59,457 nt of DNA from the NCBI GenBank assembly GCA_012728115.1, contig JAAYFS010000054.1:1-59457 (forward strand), given 5' to 3'. Below the pieces are notes generated by a model. It ran no database searches. It was not told the origin of the DNA and saw only the letters and a list, made by a program, of their open reading frames with translations. Both the position numbers and the translations under genes were made by a program. The first letter of the stretch is position 1. Each line of letters starts with the position of its first letter. The stretch is from Bacillota bacterium (GTDB lineage: Bacteria > Bacillota > Limnochordia > Darwinibacteriales > JAAYFS01). Shown in pieces: positions 8,438-16,494 of this stretch.

Positions 8438-9574
8438 TCACTTTTGTAAAATATCGAGGATCATATCAGCTGTCCGTGCTAATGAACCTGGCTCACCTAG
8501 TTCATCCCTGAGTTTATCAAATTGACTAAGCATACTCTTTCTCTTTTCAGAGGAATTCAATAAATCAATCACCATTTCAGCCAAAAGTCTTTCATTGAAA
8601 TCATTTTGCACTAATTCAGGTACGATTTTTTGCTGCATTATCGCATTAGGTAAAGATGAATATCCCTTGCGCCCTAAGCGTTTTGCTGATAAAAATGATA
8701 CCATTAACGGTTTATCAACTGCGATGAATGGAATTCTATATAAAGCCGCCTCCAACGAAGCAGTACCACAAGTTACAACCGCTAAATCCGCAACATTTAA
8801 AGCATCATATGTTTTTTCAATTACCTGAATATCCAAGTTACTCTTCGATATCGATTTTTGTATCAAATCAAGTTCTTGACTACTTAATGCTCCAGCAACC
8901 ACTATCTTAATTTCAGGATTTTCCTTCGCCACTAACTCCATACCCTTGATCATCACTGGTAGACGTACCCTGACATCAACCTCGCGCGAACCAGGTAATA
9001 AAGCTACCACTGTATCATCCTCTGTTAGTTCAAATCCTTTTCTAACCGTAATCTTATCTAGTGGTTTAGGTAAAACATCCAAGATCGGATGACCTACGAA
9101 TTCAACGTCAATACTCACTTTTTCTAATAGTTCTACCTCGTTCTTAGTAACACCAGCTACTTTACGAACAAATGAGGCGAGTTCCTCTAACTTTATTCTA
9201 GTATCTCCCCAGCTAAATGGAGTATAATAATATACTACAGGTATGTCCTTACATTGAGCTAACTCAAGTAGTTTTAGATTAAAACTAGGTAAACCAACTT
9301 GCACCACAATATCGGGTCGTTGATAATCCATCTCCTGACTTACTCTGCTTAATAACCTTTTAGTTATATGACCACCTTTGAAATTGTCAAAAACGCCGAG
9401 ACTGTCCAGCTCTGTTACGTTATAAATTAAGTCTACGCCTGCAGCCTCCATTCTTGATCCACCGATACCTCTGATCACGGCATCTGGTGCCTTTCCTTTG
9501 AGATGATTTGTCAGCGCAGCACCGAACCTTTCACCAGTACTTTCACAGCCAACAATCAAAATCTTCGGATCCAT
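8438..9574 (-). CDS. lpxB: lipid-A-disaccharide synthase LpxB
   Basis: 378 aa, family length (GT19). Conserved pieces: RGIGGSRMEAAGVDLIYN near residue 35 to 52, the ALLPGSREVDVRVRLPVM segment near 190 to 208, and the UDP-sugar binding CGTASLEAALYRIPFI near 270 to 285. It condenses UDP-diacyl-glucosamine with lipid X to give the lipid A disaccharide, at the cytoplasmic face of the inner membrane. Its ATG overlaps the fabZ stop (TAATG), so the two are translationally coupled. No lpxA, lpxC, lpxD or lpxK lies in this window. Confidence 0.95.
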   Translation of the reverse strand: MDPKILIVGCESTGERFGAALTNHLKGKAPDAVIRGIGGSRMEAAGVDLIYNVTELDSLGVFDNFKGGHITKRLLSRVSQEMDYQRPDIVVQVGLPSFNLKLLELAQCKDIPVVYYYTPFSWGDTRIKLEELASFVRKVAGVTKNEVELLEKVSIDVEFVGHPILDVLPKPLDKITVRKGFELTEDDTVVALLPGSREVDVRVRLPVMIKGMELVAKENPEIKIVVAGALSSQELDLIQKSISKSNLDIQVIEKTYDALNVADLAVVTCGTASLEAALYRIPFIAVDKPLMVSFLSAKRLGRKGYSSLPNAIMQQKIVPELVQNDFNERLLAEMVIDLLNSSEKRKSMLSQFDKLRDELGEPGSLARTADMILDILQK

Positions 9575-10008
9575 TAAAAAGCTTCTCCTCTCTCAGCAAG
9601 CGCAAATGTTAGTTCCGCACTAGCCACTAATTCCCCATTAACTTCAGCATTTGCATTCGCCTTGGCAACATTACGCCTGAAAGAAGTGATCTCCACAGTT
9701 ATCTTCAACTGATCTCCAGGTACAACCATCTTACGAAACCTTACTTTGTTCAATGATGCGAGTAAAGGAATCCCTCTTCCATCATGACCTCCCGCAGCTA
9801 AACCGCCAGTCTGTGCCATCGCTTCAACAATCAGCACTCCAGGCATAATGGGGTAATCAGGGTAATGTCCTTGGAAAAAGGGTTCGTTAATCGAAACATT
9901 TTTTAAAGCTACCGCTCGTTTTCTTTCTTCAAGTTCGATAACTCTATCGATCAATAAAAAAGGATAGCGATGCGGTATCCGTTTCTTGATCTCTTCTACC
10001 GTTAACAC
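9574..10008 (-). CDS. fabZ: 3-hydroxyacyl-ACP dehydratase FabZ
   Basis: A GTG at 10008 preceded by GGGAG gives 144 aa, the family length; the frame stays open upstream but that stretch is not FabZ-like. Hot-dog fold with PHRYPFLLIDRV at 12 to 23 and the catalytic pair His48 (FFQGHYPDYPIMPG) and Glu62 (VLIVEAMAQ). It dehydrates 3-hydroxyacyl-ACP in fatty-acid synthesis and competes with LpxA/LpxD for the same substrate, which explains its usual place beside lpx genes. In Bacillus subtilis fabZ directly follows the flagellar flhO-flhP genes; here the outer-membrane block lies between them. Confidence 0.93.
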   Translation of the reverse strand: MLTVEEIKKRIPHRYPFLLIDRVIELEERKRAVALKNVSINEPFFQGHYPDYPIMPGVLIVEAMAQTGGLAAGGHDGRGIPLLASLNKVRFRKMVVPGDQLKITVEITSFRRNVAKANANAEVNGELVASAELTFALAERGEAF

Positions 10009-10028
10009 AAAATCACTCCCGACCCACA

Positions 10029-10046
10029 TTGACAGCCAATTGTCAA
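10029..10046. promoter_or_regulatory. inverted repeat just upstream of fabZ (possible operator)
   Basis: TTGACA, six bases, TGTCAA: a perfect 6+6 inverted repeat about 21 bases before the fabZ start codon. It does not match the FapR operator I know. It could be an operator or a chance -35-like sequence. Confidence 0.3.
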
Positions 10047-10065
10047 ACATCATTAGATAAATCTT

Positions 10066-10094
10066 TGCACCACTCTCCAAAGAAGAGTGGTGCA
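10066..10094 (-). promoter_or_regulatory. strong hairpin in the fabZ leader
   Basis: A perfect 11-bp stem (TGCACCACTCT / AGAGTGGTGCA) with a 7-base loop, 58 bases before the fabZ start. It is not followed by a T-run on either strand, so it is not a simple terminator. It may cap or regulate the fabZ-lpxB-lptB message, or protect the 3' end of the upstream ABC operon. Confidence 0.5.
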
Positions 10095-10190
10095 TAATTC
10101 TATCATACCCAGATTAAGATCAATACCTTCACACAGCTAATTTTCTTCGAAATATGCAAAAATCCTTCTTTAATTAATCGATGTTAGTTC

Positions 10191-10919
10191 TTAACTGGCT
10201 ATTAAACGTTGATATTTAATCCCGATTTCTGATTGTGGGTTTCCGAAAACCTCTGCTGGTGTTCCAGCTTCAACAATTTTTCCTTTATCCATCAGTAGGA
10301 TTCGGTCTGCTACCTTTGAAGCGAAAGATACTTCGTGGGTAACAATTACCATTGTAGTCTTAGTTGTTTGAACCAACTCTTCCATGACATCCAGAACTTC
10401 TCGAACAAGTATTGGATCTAGAGAGGCGGTAGGCTCATCCCAAAGCATTAGTTCAGGATTACCTACTAGTGCTCTAGCAATTCCAACTCTTTGTTGCTGA
10501 CCGCCACTTAAATTACCTGGGCGTTTGTTCCATTCGTTTGCCAAACCTACCTTAGCTAAGGCAAGTTGTGCTCTGGCGGTAGCTTCTTGCCGATCCAAGC
10601 CAGCTAGTACAAGATGAAACATCACATTATCTAATACCGATAAGCGAGCGATCAAATTAAAGTGTTGAAATACATATCCAACTTTACGCCTAAATTTAAG
10701 CAATTCTTTATCGCTTAGTTCTAAAATATTTTTTCCTTCAACAATGATTTCCCCTGTATCAGGCTCTGTTAAACGATTGATACATCTGATTGTGGTTGAC
10801 TTTCCACAACCACTCGGACCCATTATTACAACAGTCTCACCACGTGAGATTTTCATATCTACGCCATCTACCGCTTTGAGCTTCCCATAACTCTTGGAAA
10901 GGTTTTTTATTTCGAGCAC
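10191..10919 (-). CDS. ABC transporter ATPase, GlnQ/HisP-like, partner of the permease at 10934
   Basis: 242 aa from a GTG at 10919 with GAGGAGGG 5 to 6 bases upstream (an overlapping ATG in another frame stops at once). Walker A GPSGCGKS at 34 to 41, Q-loop YVFQHFNL at 82 to 89, signature LSGGQQQR at 137 to 144, Walker B LMLWDEP at 157 to 163, switch His in VTHEVSFA. By sequence it belongs with polar-amino-acid importer ATPases, but no binding protein or importer permease is near. It is 14 bases downstream of the large permease and almost certainly powers it. Substrate unknown. Confidence 0.85.
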   Translation of the reverse strand: MLEIKNLSKSYGKLKAVDGVDMKISRGETVVIMGPSGCGKSTTIRCINRLTEPDTGEIIVEGKNILELSDKELLKFRRKVGYVFQHFNLIARLSVLDNVMFHLVLAGLDRQEATARAQLALAKVGLANEWNKRPGNLSGGQQQRVGIARALVGNPELMLWDEPTASLDPILVREVLDVMEELVQTTKTTMVIVTHEVSFASKVADRILLMDKGKIVEAGTPAEVFGNPQSEIGIKYQRLIAS

Positions 10920-10933
10920 ATTCGCCCTCCTCT

Positions 10934-13051
10934 CTAGAACTGTTGTTTCCAGCGATTTAGTAAATTCATTAATCCAGGACGACTTGCAGGAATCACTATT
11001 TCCCTCATAATTTGAACGTTTGATAGTCCTAATGCTTGTCCAGCCATAATTTCATTGCGATCCACCGGGCTGAACTTTTCAGCCATCACTACTACAATAA
11101 ATCCAATCATCAGACCTAAGATTATTACTACTGGAATCGATACATATGGGATCTCGGCGCCACTTAAGATATATACAAGAGTGAGAATTACCGAACCAAC
11201 TATCGCACCGAAGATCCAAGTAAAGATTTTTCTTCTATTGCCTAAAACCCACTTGAGGGTGCTAAAGATTGTTGCATGATCCAAGATTAAAATTCCGATT
11301 GTAAAAATCACAGCCATTATTCCAGCGATAGTAGCTCGAATCTCTTGAAGTAATCTTAAAATCTCGGAACGAGCATCTGGATTAACCATACCTGCAGAAA
11401 CCGAATAGGTATTTACATAAGGATTATCTAACCCTTCTCTAATAATCGGTTCCATCACCTTTTCATCAAGCGGTTCACCTTCAACCAGAATTTGAACTCG
11501 CTCGCCAGGGATCACTTGACCAGCTAGATAGGTGTTAATCAGACGAATCGACTTACCTATATCTTCATCTTCCATTTGTGGTAAGCTATCGCGTAAATGT
11601 TCAATTTGATAAATTATTGCTTGAACATCGATTTCTTGCACATTTGCAATCTGGTCGGCGATGTTTACTAAACTACTGCGCATCGCTTCGATATCAAGGT
11701 TTTCCAAAGTTTCAATCGGGGTTTCAGTTTGTTCTTCATTAGCAGCAGCTAGATTCTTAAATAATCCGTTTAATAAGAGTGAAATAATCAATTGTTCCCC
11801 AACTGATTGAGCGTTACCTTGGGTTATTCCTTCGTTAAGCTTCCTCATTTGAATCTGTAAAAGATCCAACTGAATCAGAGCTTCTTGAAATACATCGAGA
11901 ATAGCTTCTGCATTATCTACTGCCAAATGAGCCTCATGAGCTAACTCATCGAGTTCATGGAGAAGTTTTAGACTTTCGTTTATGGTATATTCTAATTTAT
12001 ATCGTTCGTTTTCTAGTTCAACACTACCTACTCTTTCTGTGATAAGTCCATCAGAGCGTAAGCGATAAATATCCTGCTTAATCGTATCTTGAGCTGCCGC
12101 GATCGAACCTTCTATAATGATACCCTCTGCATTTTGACCTTCAACGGCCAAGACTTCTATAACTAAATGATCTTGAGCAGATTCTTCTCCAACCACTATC
12201 TTCGCATCACTTAGACCCTGAACCACTAACCTCTCACCAACTATCAAATGAATATTAGGGTCAGCTTGAATTCTAACTTTTGAAGCGTAGCTTAATAAGA
12301 AATTTCTCATCTCGACAAGAGCCGTTAAAAATGCATCTAAATCATCACCATGCTCTAGTGAAGTTACGTTTTTCAGTAGCTTTGGACCAAATTCGTTTTC
12401 GATAATATCGATTACTTCCTCGCCAGTTAATTGGGTATCAACTTCAAATCCGATCGGGAATCGAAGTTCCAAAATCTGATACTCATCAAGTATTTGATTT
12501 ACTTGTTCGGTAACATCGCGAGAGTACTGCATATCTTCCAACACTACTAACATATTTACTCCATCTTTAAAAGCAAATCTCACACCCGTAATGGCTTCAA
12601 TTCGTTCAGTTAATTCAGTTCTTACACTAGAATGAACACCACGAATCAAAATACTCGGTTCGATAATTACGGTATAACCATTTATACCTGGTATTCCATT
12701 AAAGATCGCGGGTAAGGATTCCATAACTTCTCGAGTTCTAAACTCTTCAGGAAACCCGAAAAAGAAGTTTGCTTGGCCAGCGATCGTGATCGTTTGATCC
12801 ACCTTTGCCCCAGGATATTGTTCAGCTGCGATTCTTTTTAATTCTCGTTCCGCTGCTTCCCTGGCTTCTTCTCTGATATGCAAAATGATGTCAAATTCTC
12901 CGTATTCACCGATCATGCCATCGATTGTATCTCCAAAATAAGAGTCAACCGCCCAGGCAACTCCCGAAGAAAAGATAGCACCAATAATTACAGTAACTAA
13001 CATAAGTACTGTAAAGTCCTTGAAAAAACCGTCGCGAAAAAACCCGAGCAT
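10934..13051 (-). CDS. large ABC permease with extracytoplasmic domain and EAA-like motif
   Basis: Start ATG at 13051, preceded by AAGGAGGG at ideal spacing; 705 aa. One membrane segment at about 13 to 35, an extracytoplasmic region of some 535 residues with coiled-coil stretches (about 360 to 420), then three membrane segments at about 573-595, 608-630 and 634-657. This TM1-large domain-TM2-4 layout is that of MacB/FtsX proteins. After the last segment comes a cytoplasmic tail with a good match to the EAA coupling motif of type I importers (residues 667 to 695: EIMAGQALGLSNVQIMREIV, then IPASRPG). I do not recognise a named family. The location between lptA and fabZ suggests lipid or lipoprotein traffic across the periplasm; that is inference. 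Confidence 0.75.
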   Translation of the reverse strand: MLGFFRDGFFKDFTVLMLVTVIIGAIFSSGVAWAVDSYFGDTIDGMIGEYGEFDIILHIREEAREAAERELKRIAAEQYPGAKVDQTITIAGQANFFFGFPEEFRTREVMESLPAIFNGIPGINGYTVIIEPSILIRGVHSSVRTELTERIEAITGVRFAFKDGVNMLVVLEDMQYSRDVTEQVNQILDEYQILELRFPIGFEVDTQLTGEEVIDIIENEFGPKLLKNVTSLEHGDDLDAFLTALVEMRNFLLSYASKVRIQADPNIHLIVGERLVVQGLSDAKIVVGEESAQDHLVIEVLAVEGQNAEGIIIEGSIAAAQDTIKQDIYRLRSDGLITERVGSVELENERYKLEYTINESLKLLHELDELAHEAHLAVDNAEAILDVFQEALIQLDLLQIQMRKLNEGITQGNAQSVGEQLIISLLLNGLFKNLAAANEEQTETPIETLENLDIEAMRSSLVNIADQIANVQEIDVQAIIYQIEHLRDSLPQMEDEDIGKSIRLINTYLAGQVIPGERVQILVEGEPLDEKVMEPIIREGLDNPYVNTYSVSAGMVNPDARSEILRLLQEIRATIAGIMAVIFTIGILILDHATIFSTLKWVLGNRRKIFTWIFGAIVGSVILTLVYILSGAEIPYVSIPVVIILGLMIGFIVVVMAEKFSPVDRNEIMAGQALGLSNVQIMREIVIPASRPGLMNLLNRWKQQF

Positions 13052-13116
13052 CGATCTGCCCTCCTTACCCAAAGATCTAATAAAAGCGTATCTTGCTTAG
13101 CTTATACTGCTTTATA

Positions 13117-13145
13117 ATTATATCACACGGGTAAGGAGGACTTAA
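13117..13145 (-). promoter_or_regulatory. promoter of the permease-ATPase pair
   Basis: Extended -10 TGATATAAT (TATAAT at 13117-13122) with a weak -35 TTAAGT (13140-13145) at 17 bases. It lies about 66 bases before the permease ATG and after the lptA stop, so the pair can be transcribed apart from the lpt genes. Confidence 0.55.
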
Positions 13146-13216
13146 GCGGAAATGATTAGTATTAGCACCATATTTGTTCAATCGTGACAAACTCAATACC
13201 ATCTGGTTAAACACTA

Positions 13217-13777
13217 TCAATTAAACTCAGCGATAAATGGTCCAATAAACTCGATTAGTTCTTTTTCAATATAGAATGATAGTTTTTCACCTTTAAAAAC
13301 ACCGTTTTCAAATTCTACAACTACGTTATTGCTAAAAATAGCGTGTTTCTCTTGCTGGTAATAAAGCATTTCGTCAGAATATACTGTTCCGTCCTCGGTA
13401 GTCGCAACCACATTGCCACGAGCGGTAAACCTTTCTTCTTCAATAAAGTATTCGATTTGGTCTGTGGTTAGTTCCATATCCTTCTGAATCAGTGTTATGC
13501 CACCCAGCATCTGTAAATGTTCTTCTTGGGTGTCCCAGATTACAACCTTACCAGTAATAGTGATATCTTCAAATTCGATCAGTACATAAGCTCCTTCAAT
13601 TTCGCTCAGATCAACTGAAAAAACTCCGCTTTTCGTTTCATAACGTCCAGCAGCAAAGTCACTAGGAACTCCGACTAAAACTAACTTGCCTTTATCTGCA
13701 AGTACCCCTACACTTAAACCAAAAAATATCGTAATTACCATAACCAATACCCAAAATGTTCGAAAACGCTTCTGCAT
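13217..13777 (-). CDS. lptA: LptA-like periplasmic LPS transport protein (OstA domain)
   Basis: The ATG at 13777 (MQKRFRTFW) is 4 bases after the lptC stop and has AGGCGGTGA as ribosome site; 186 aa. Signal peptide ends near GVLA. The body is made of short beta repeats of the OstA/LptA jelly-roll type, e.g. MELTTDQIEYFIEEERFTARG and VYSDEMLYYQQEKHAIF. LptA polymerises into the periplasmic bridge carrying LPS from LptC to LptD. Encoded directly with lptC and lptD. Confidence 0.85.
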   Translation of the reverse strand: MQKRFRTFWVLVMVITIFFGLSVGVLADKGKLVLVGVPSDFAAGRYETKSGVFSVDLSEIEGAYVLIEFEDITITGKVVIWDTQEEHLQMLGGITLIQKDMELTTDQIEYFIEEERFTARGNVVATTEDGTVYSDEMLYYQQEKHAIFSNNVVVEFENGVFKGEKLSFYIEKELIEFIGPFIAEFN

Positions 13778-13781
13778 ATCG

Positions 13782-14420
13782 TCACCGCCTCTCAAAGTTT
13801 ATCGTTATCCCACCGAGAATCTGTAGTATTTCACTATCAAATTCATATACAAAGTGATCAAGAACCCAGGTGAATTTGTCGTTCTTAATTGCCACATTTC
13901 CGATCACATGGGCGATCTCTTTGTTGATATCAATAAATACACGATCGGCTACTATATCGGAATCATCGACTGTCATAGTAAAGCGATTTGGTATTTCGAT
14001 TTCCTCCCGATTTCCGTTCCAGATCAGCTGATCCGTGATTAACGAAAATTCGTTATTATCGGTTATTACGATTTCACCGACTAATACTAAGACCCCAGTA
14101 TCACGATTCCATTCTCCCGATTCTGCTGTAAGGAAATAAAATGGCTCTTCATCACGCATAATGGTCACTTTTTCAATTCCATCGATATAAACCATTTCTC
14201 CTTTTTGTGTTATCGTTTCACTGATTATTTCCCACTGCCTCTTTCCTTGATGTCTTCCAATCAATTGTGGATTTGTTATACGAACACCAGGATCGACTTC
14301 CCTTTGCTCATTAATCTCAATGATATTTTGTTTTTGATTATTGATAAACCAAACTGTTGTCATCACTGATACTATTAAGACAATAATCAGCAGGTTTTTT
14401 GCTTTAAACAAGGTGTCCAC
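13782..14420 (-). CDS. lptC: LPS export protein LptC
   Basis: 212 aa from a GTG at 14420; a TTG at 14411 has better spacing to GAGGTGG and may be the true start. An N-terminal membrane anchor (about 6 to 24: KNLLIIVLIVSVMTTVWFI) precedes an LptC/OstA-type beta domain with repeats such as YIDGIEKVTIMRDEEPFYFL and SLITDQLIWNGNREEIEIP. LptC hands LPS from LptBFG to LptA. Seven bases separate it from lptD and four from lptA, so the three form one translational unit. Confidence 0.85.
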   Translation of the reverse strand: MDTLFKAKNLLIIVLIVSVMTTVWFINNQKQNIIEINEQREVDPGVRITNPQLIGRHQGKRQWEIISETITQKGEMVYIDGIEKVTIMRDEEPFYFLTAESGEWNRDTGVLVLVGEIVITDNNEFSLITDQLIWNGNREEIEIPNRFTMTVDDSDIVADRVFIDINKEIAHVIGNVAIKNDKFTWVLDHFVYEFDSEILQILGGITINFERR

Positions 14421-14427
14421 CTCTGTT

Positions 14428-16464
14428 CTAGATAACGCCCATTAGATCTTGGAGCCCTTCAAAATCGAAAAGCAATCCTTGATCAGTTCCACCCAGACGA
14501 ATCGGCATGGTTGGGAAGGCTTTGATCCGGTATTGGAACCATACCTGACGCTTTACTTGATCATAGCTAAGAGTGATATCACGACAATGTAGTTCTTTAG
14601 TAAGCGAAAAGCGTCCCTCTGTGAAAGTATCCAAACGCGGCCGATAGATCGCTGTGTAGCTGATGGATACAGTATCCGTTAGATTAAACTGTAGTTTGGC
14701 ATCTATTCTATCCCAGGCATGAACACTAAACAAGTAATTTCCGCCTAGCTTAAGTTCGGTACTACGGTTAGGATTATAGCCGATAACCGCTACACCACTT
14801 ACTGGAGTCCGATTGTTGATATTATAGGTCAAATTTCCTTGCAAGCTCCAGCCTTTAGGAGTATTTATCCTTACTTGAGTGACTAAGTTTTGAAACCGAT
14901 CAGTGATAAAATCATACCCAGAATACATTGTCAATGATACATTATTATGGCGATATAAGATCTGGCCCGTCACGCTGCTTATAGGCTGTTGTTTATCAAA
15001 ACGAAACGGTGTTGCACCCCAAACATCACGACGAGAATAGTTTACTGATGCTTGAAGTTGAGTTGTAAAACGCTGGCTTATACCAACTCGATAGAATGAT
15101 GCCGCTTGGAACAGGCTTTCCTCATAAGCGAACGCTTGGAGATTTCCGCTATAACTTACACTTGTTGTAGAGGTTGGTCGCCACACTCTCGATGAAAGTT
15201 CAAGCAAACTGTACATTCTTTTACTTTCAACTCGCGACGGAAACTCCCGATAGTTTCCAACACTTACTTGCATTCGCCCAGAAAAATTCATTGGATTCCG
15301 CCACTGCCATGAAATTTCGGGAATTCGGTTAACACTTGTCCAATTCGGCACTACATCTTCCTCAAAAATATCTGGATTATATCTTTGCTGAATGGAACCT
15401 GTTAACGTATGATCGCCTTGTGCATAACTAAGCTCCGCCAGATAATTAACCATCCTTCGGCGAATGTTATAGTCTTTGTGCTGAATCTGACCATCCAAAA
15501 CCAATCGCAAATTTTCGGTTAAATTTTGACGCCAATCGGCTTTTAAGTTCCACGCTTCGCCATTTTTGCTCCCTTCGTCTGCCTCATACTGTGCATCAAC
15601 ACGAAATGTTAGTTCATCAGTATTATAACGAGAATTGAAAGCTAAATCCGTACGCATTTCCACTCCATATTCTCGGAGACGGCGATGATAGAAACCATCA
15701 AATAGCAAGGAAAAGTTACCGATCTCATAGCGGTGTTCTAAGCTACTTTGGAAGAGATTGATATCATCCCTTGGAACAGTATAAAGATAGATACTTCCTT
15801 CGCCCGCTATTGAATACTGGTGCCTAATTCCAACTCCTGGGCCCATTAAAGTATAATAATCAGCAAGAATTGTGCCATGAGCTGAAGGGTTGAAAAAGTA
15901 ATTAAAAGAGTTCTTTATATACCATCCTTCTTCTGCCCCAAACCCGATTTCGGGTAAAGAGAAACCTCGATCGGAATGTTCTCCTATAGGAATCACTATA
16001 TAGGGCCAATAAAATATCGGTATCTGCCCTTCATAGTATACTAATCCTCTAATAACCAATTTATCATCTGGATATAGTTCGATTCGATTTGTCAATAGAT
16101 GGTAATGTGGGATATCTCGATCACAACTCGTGATCTTGCCTTCTTCGATAAAATAAGCTTCATCAGAAACAATTATCTGATCACCATAGAAAAAAATCGG
16201 TCCTTCAACATTGTCAAATACTAACGTTGCCTTGGCTGAATCCTTGATTACGATCTGCTCCTTGTCAAGGTCCATAATCAACGATTCAGCGGTGATAACC
16301 GTTTCATCGATTGTAATTTCTACTCCACCTTCGATCATAAATAACTGGTTCTTAAAGTCCCAAGTTCCACCCTGAACACCTTTAATCACGACTTCTGCCA
16401 TAGCTACAGCAGAAAAAGTATTTATGATAATGACCAACATAAGCAAGCTCAGAATCTTCTTCAT
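14428..16464 (-). CDS. lptD: LPS assembly outer-membrane protein LptD
   Basis: 678 aa with a signal peptide (ends VAMA). Residues about 22 to 130 form an OstA/LptA-like domain (DETVITAESLIMDLDKEQIV, YGDQIIVSDEAYFIEEG). The segment YYEGQIPIFYWPYIVIPIGE near residue 150 is the conserved start of the LptD family barrel, followed by SLPEIGF. The rest is a large beta-barrel ending in CRDITLSYDQVKRQVWFQYR. It inserts LPS into the outer leaflet. It is somewhat shorter than proteobacterial LptD, and no lptE is visible. Confidence 0.92.
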   Translation of the reverse strand: MKKILSLLMLVIIINTFSAVAMAEVVIKGVQGGTWDFKNQLFMIEGGVEITIDETVITAESLIMDLDKEQIVIKDSAKATLVFDNVEGPIFFYGDQIIVSDEAYFIEEGKITSCDRDIPHYHLLTNRIELYPDDKLVIRGLVYYEGQIPIFYWPYIVIPIGEHSDRGFSLPEIGFGAEEGWYIKNSFNYFFNPSAHGTILADYYTLMGPGVGIRHQYSIAGEGSIYLYTVPRDDINLFQSSLEHRYEIGNFSLLFDGFYHRRLREYGVEMRTDLAFNSRYNTDELTFRVDAQYEADEGSKNGEAWNLKADWRQNLTENLRLVLDGQIQHKDYNIRRRMVNYLAELSYAQGDHTLTGSIQQRYNPDIFEEDVVPNWTSVNRIPEISWQWRNPMNFSGRMQVSVGNYREFPSRVESKRMYSLLELSSRVWRPTSTTSVSYSGNLQAFAYEESLFQAASFYRVGISQRFTTQLQASVNYSRRDVWGATPFRFDKQQPISSVTGQILYRHNNVSLTMYSGYDFITDRFQNLVTQVRINTPKGWSLQGNLTYNINNRTPVSGVAVIGYNPNRSTELKLGGNYLFSVHAWDRIDAKLQFNLTDTVSISYTAIYRPRLDTFTEGRFSLTKELHCRDITLSYDQVKRQVWFQYRIKAFPTMPIRLGGTDQGLLFDFEGLQDLMGVI

Positions 16465-16494
16465 ATAACCATTCCTAAAACTAAGGTATTGTTT

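Noticed and set aside
10191-10919. Calling the ATPase a glutamine/amino-acid importer GlnQ.
   Set aside because: No binding protein or 200-aa importer permease nearby; its evident partner is the large MacB-like permease.
13131-13177. Short plus-strand frame after a perfect AAGGAGG (ATG ATT AGT ... stop, about 10 codons) as a leader peptide.
   Set aside because: It lies on the opposite strand to all neighbours, the spacing is long, and the sequence overlaps the minus-strand promoter region; likely chance.
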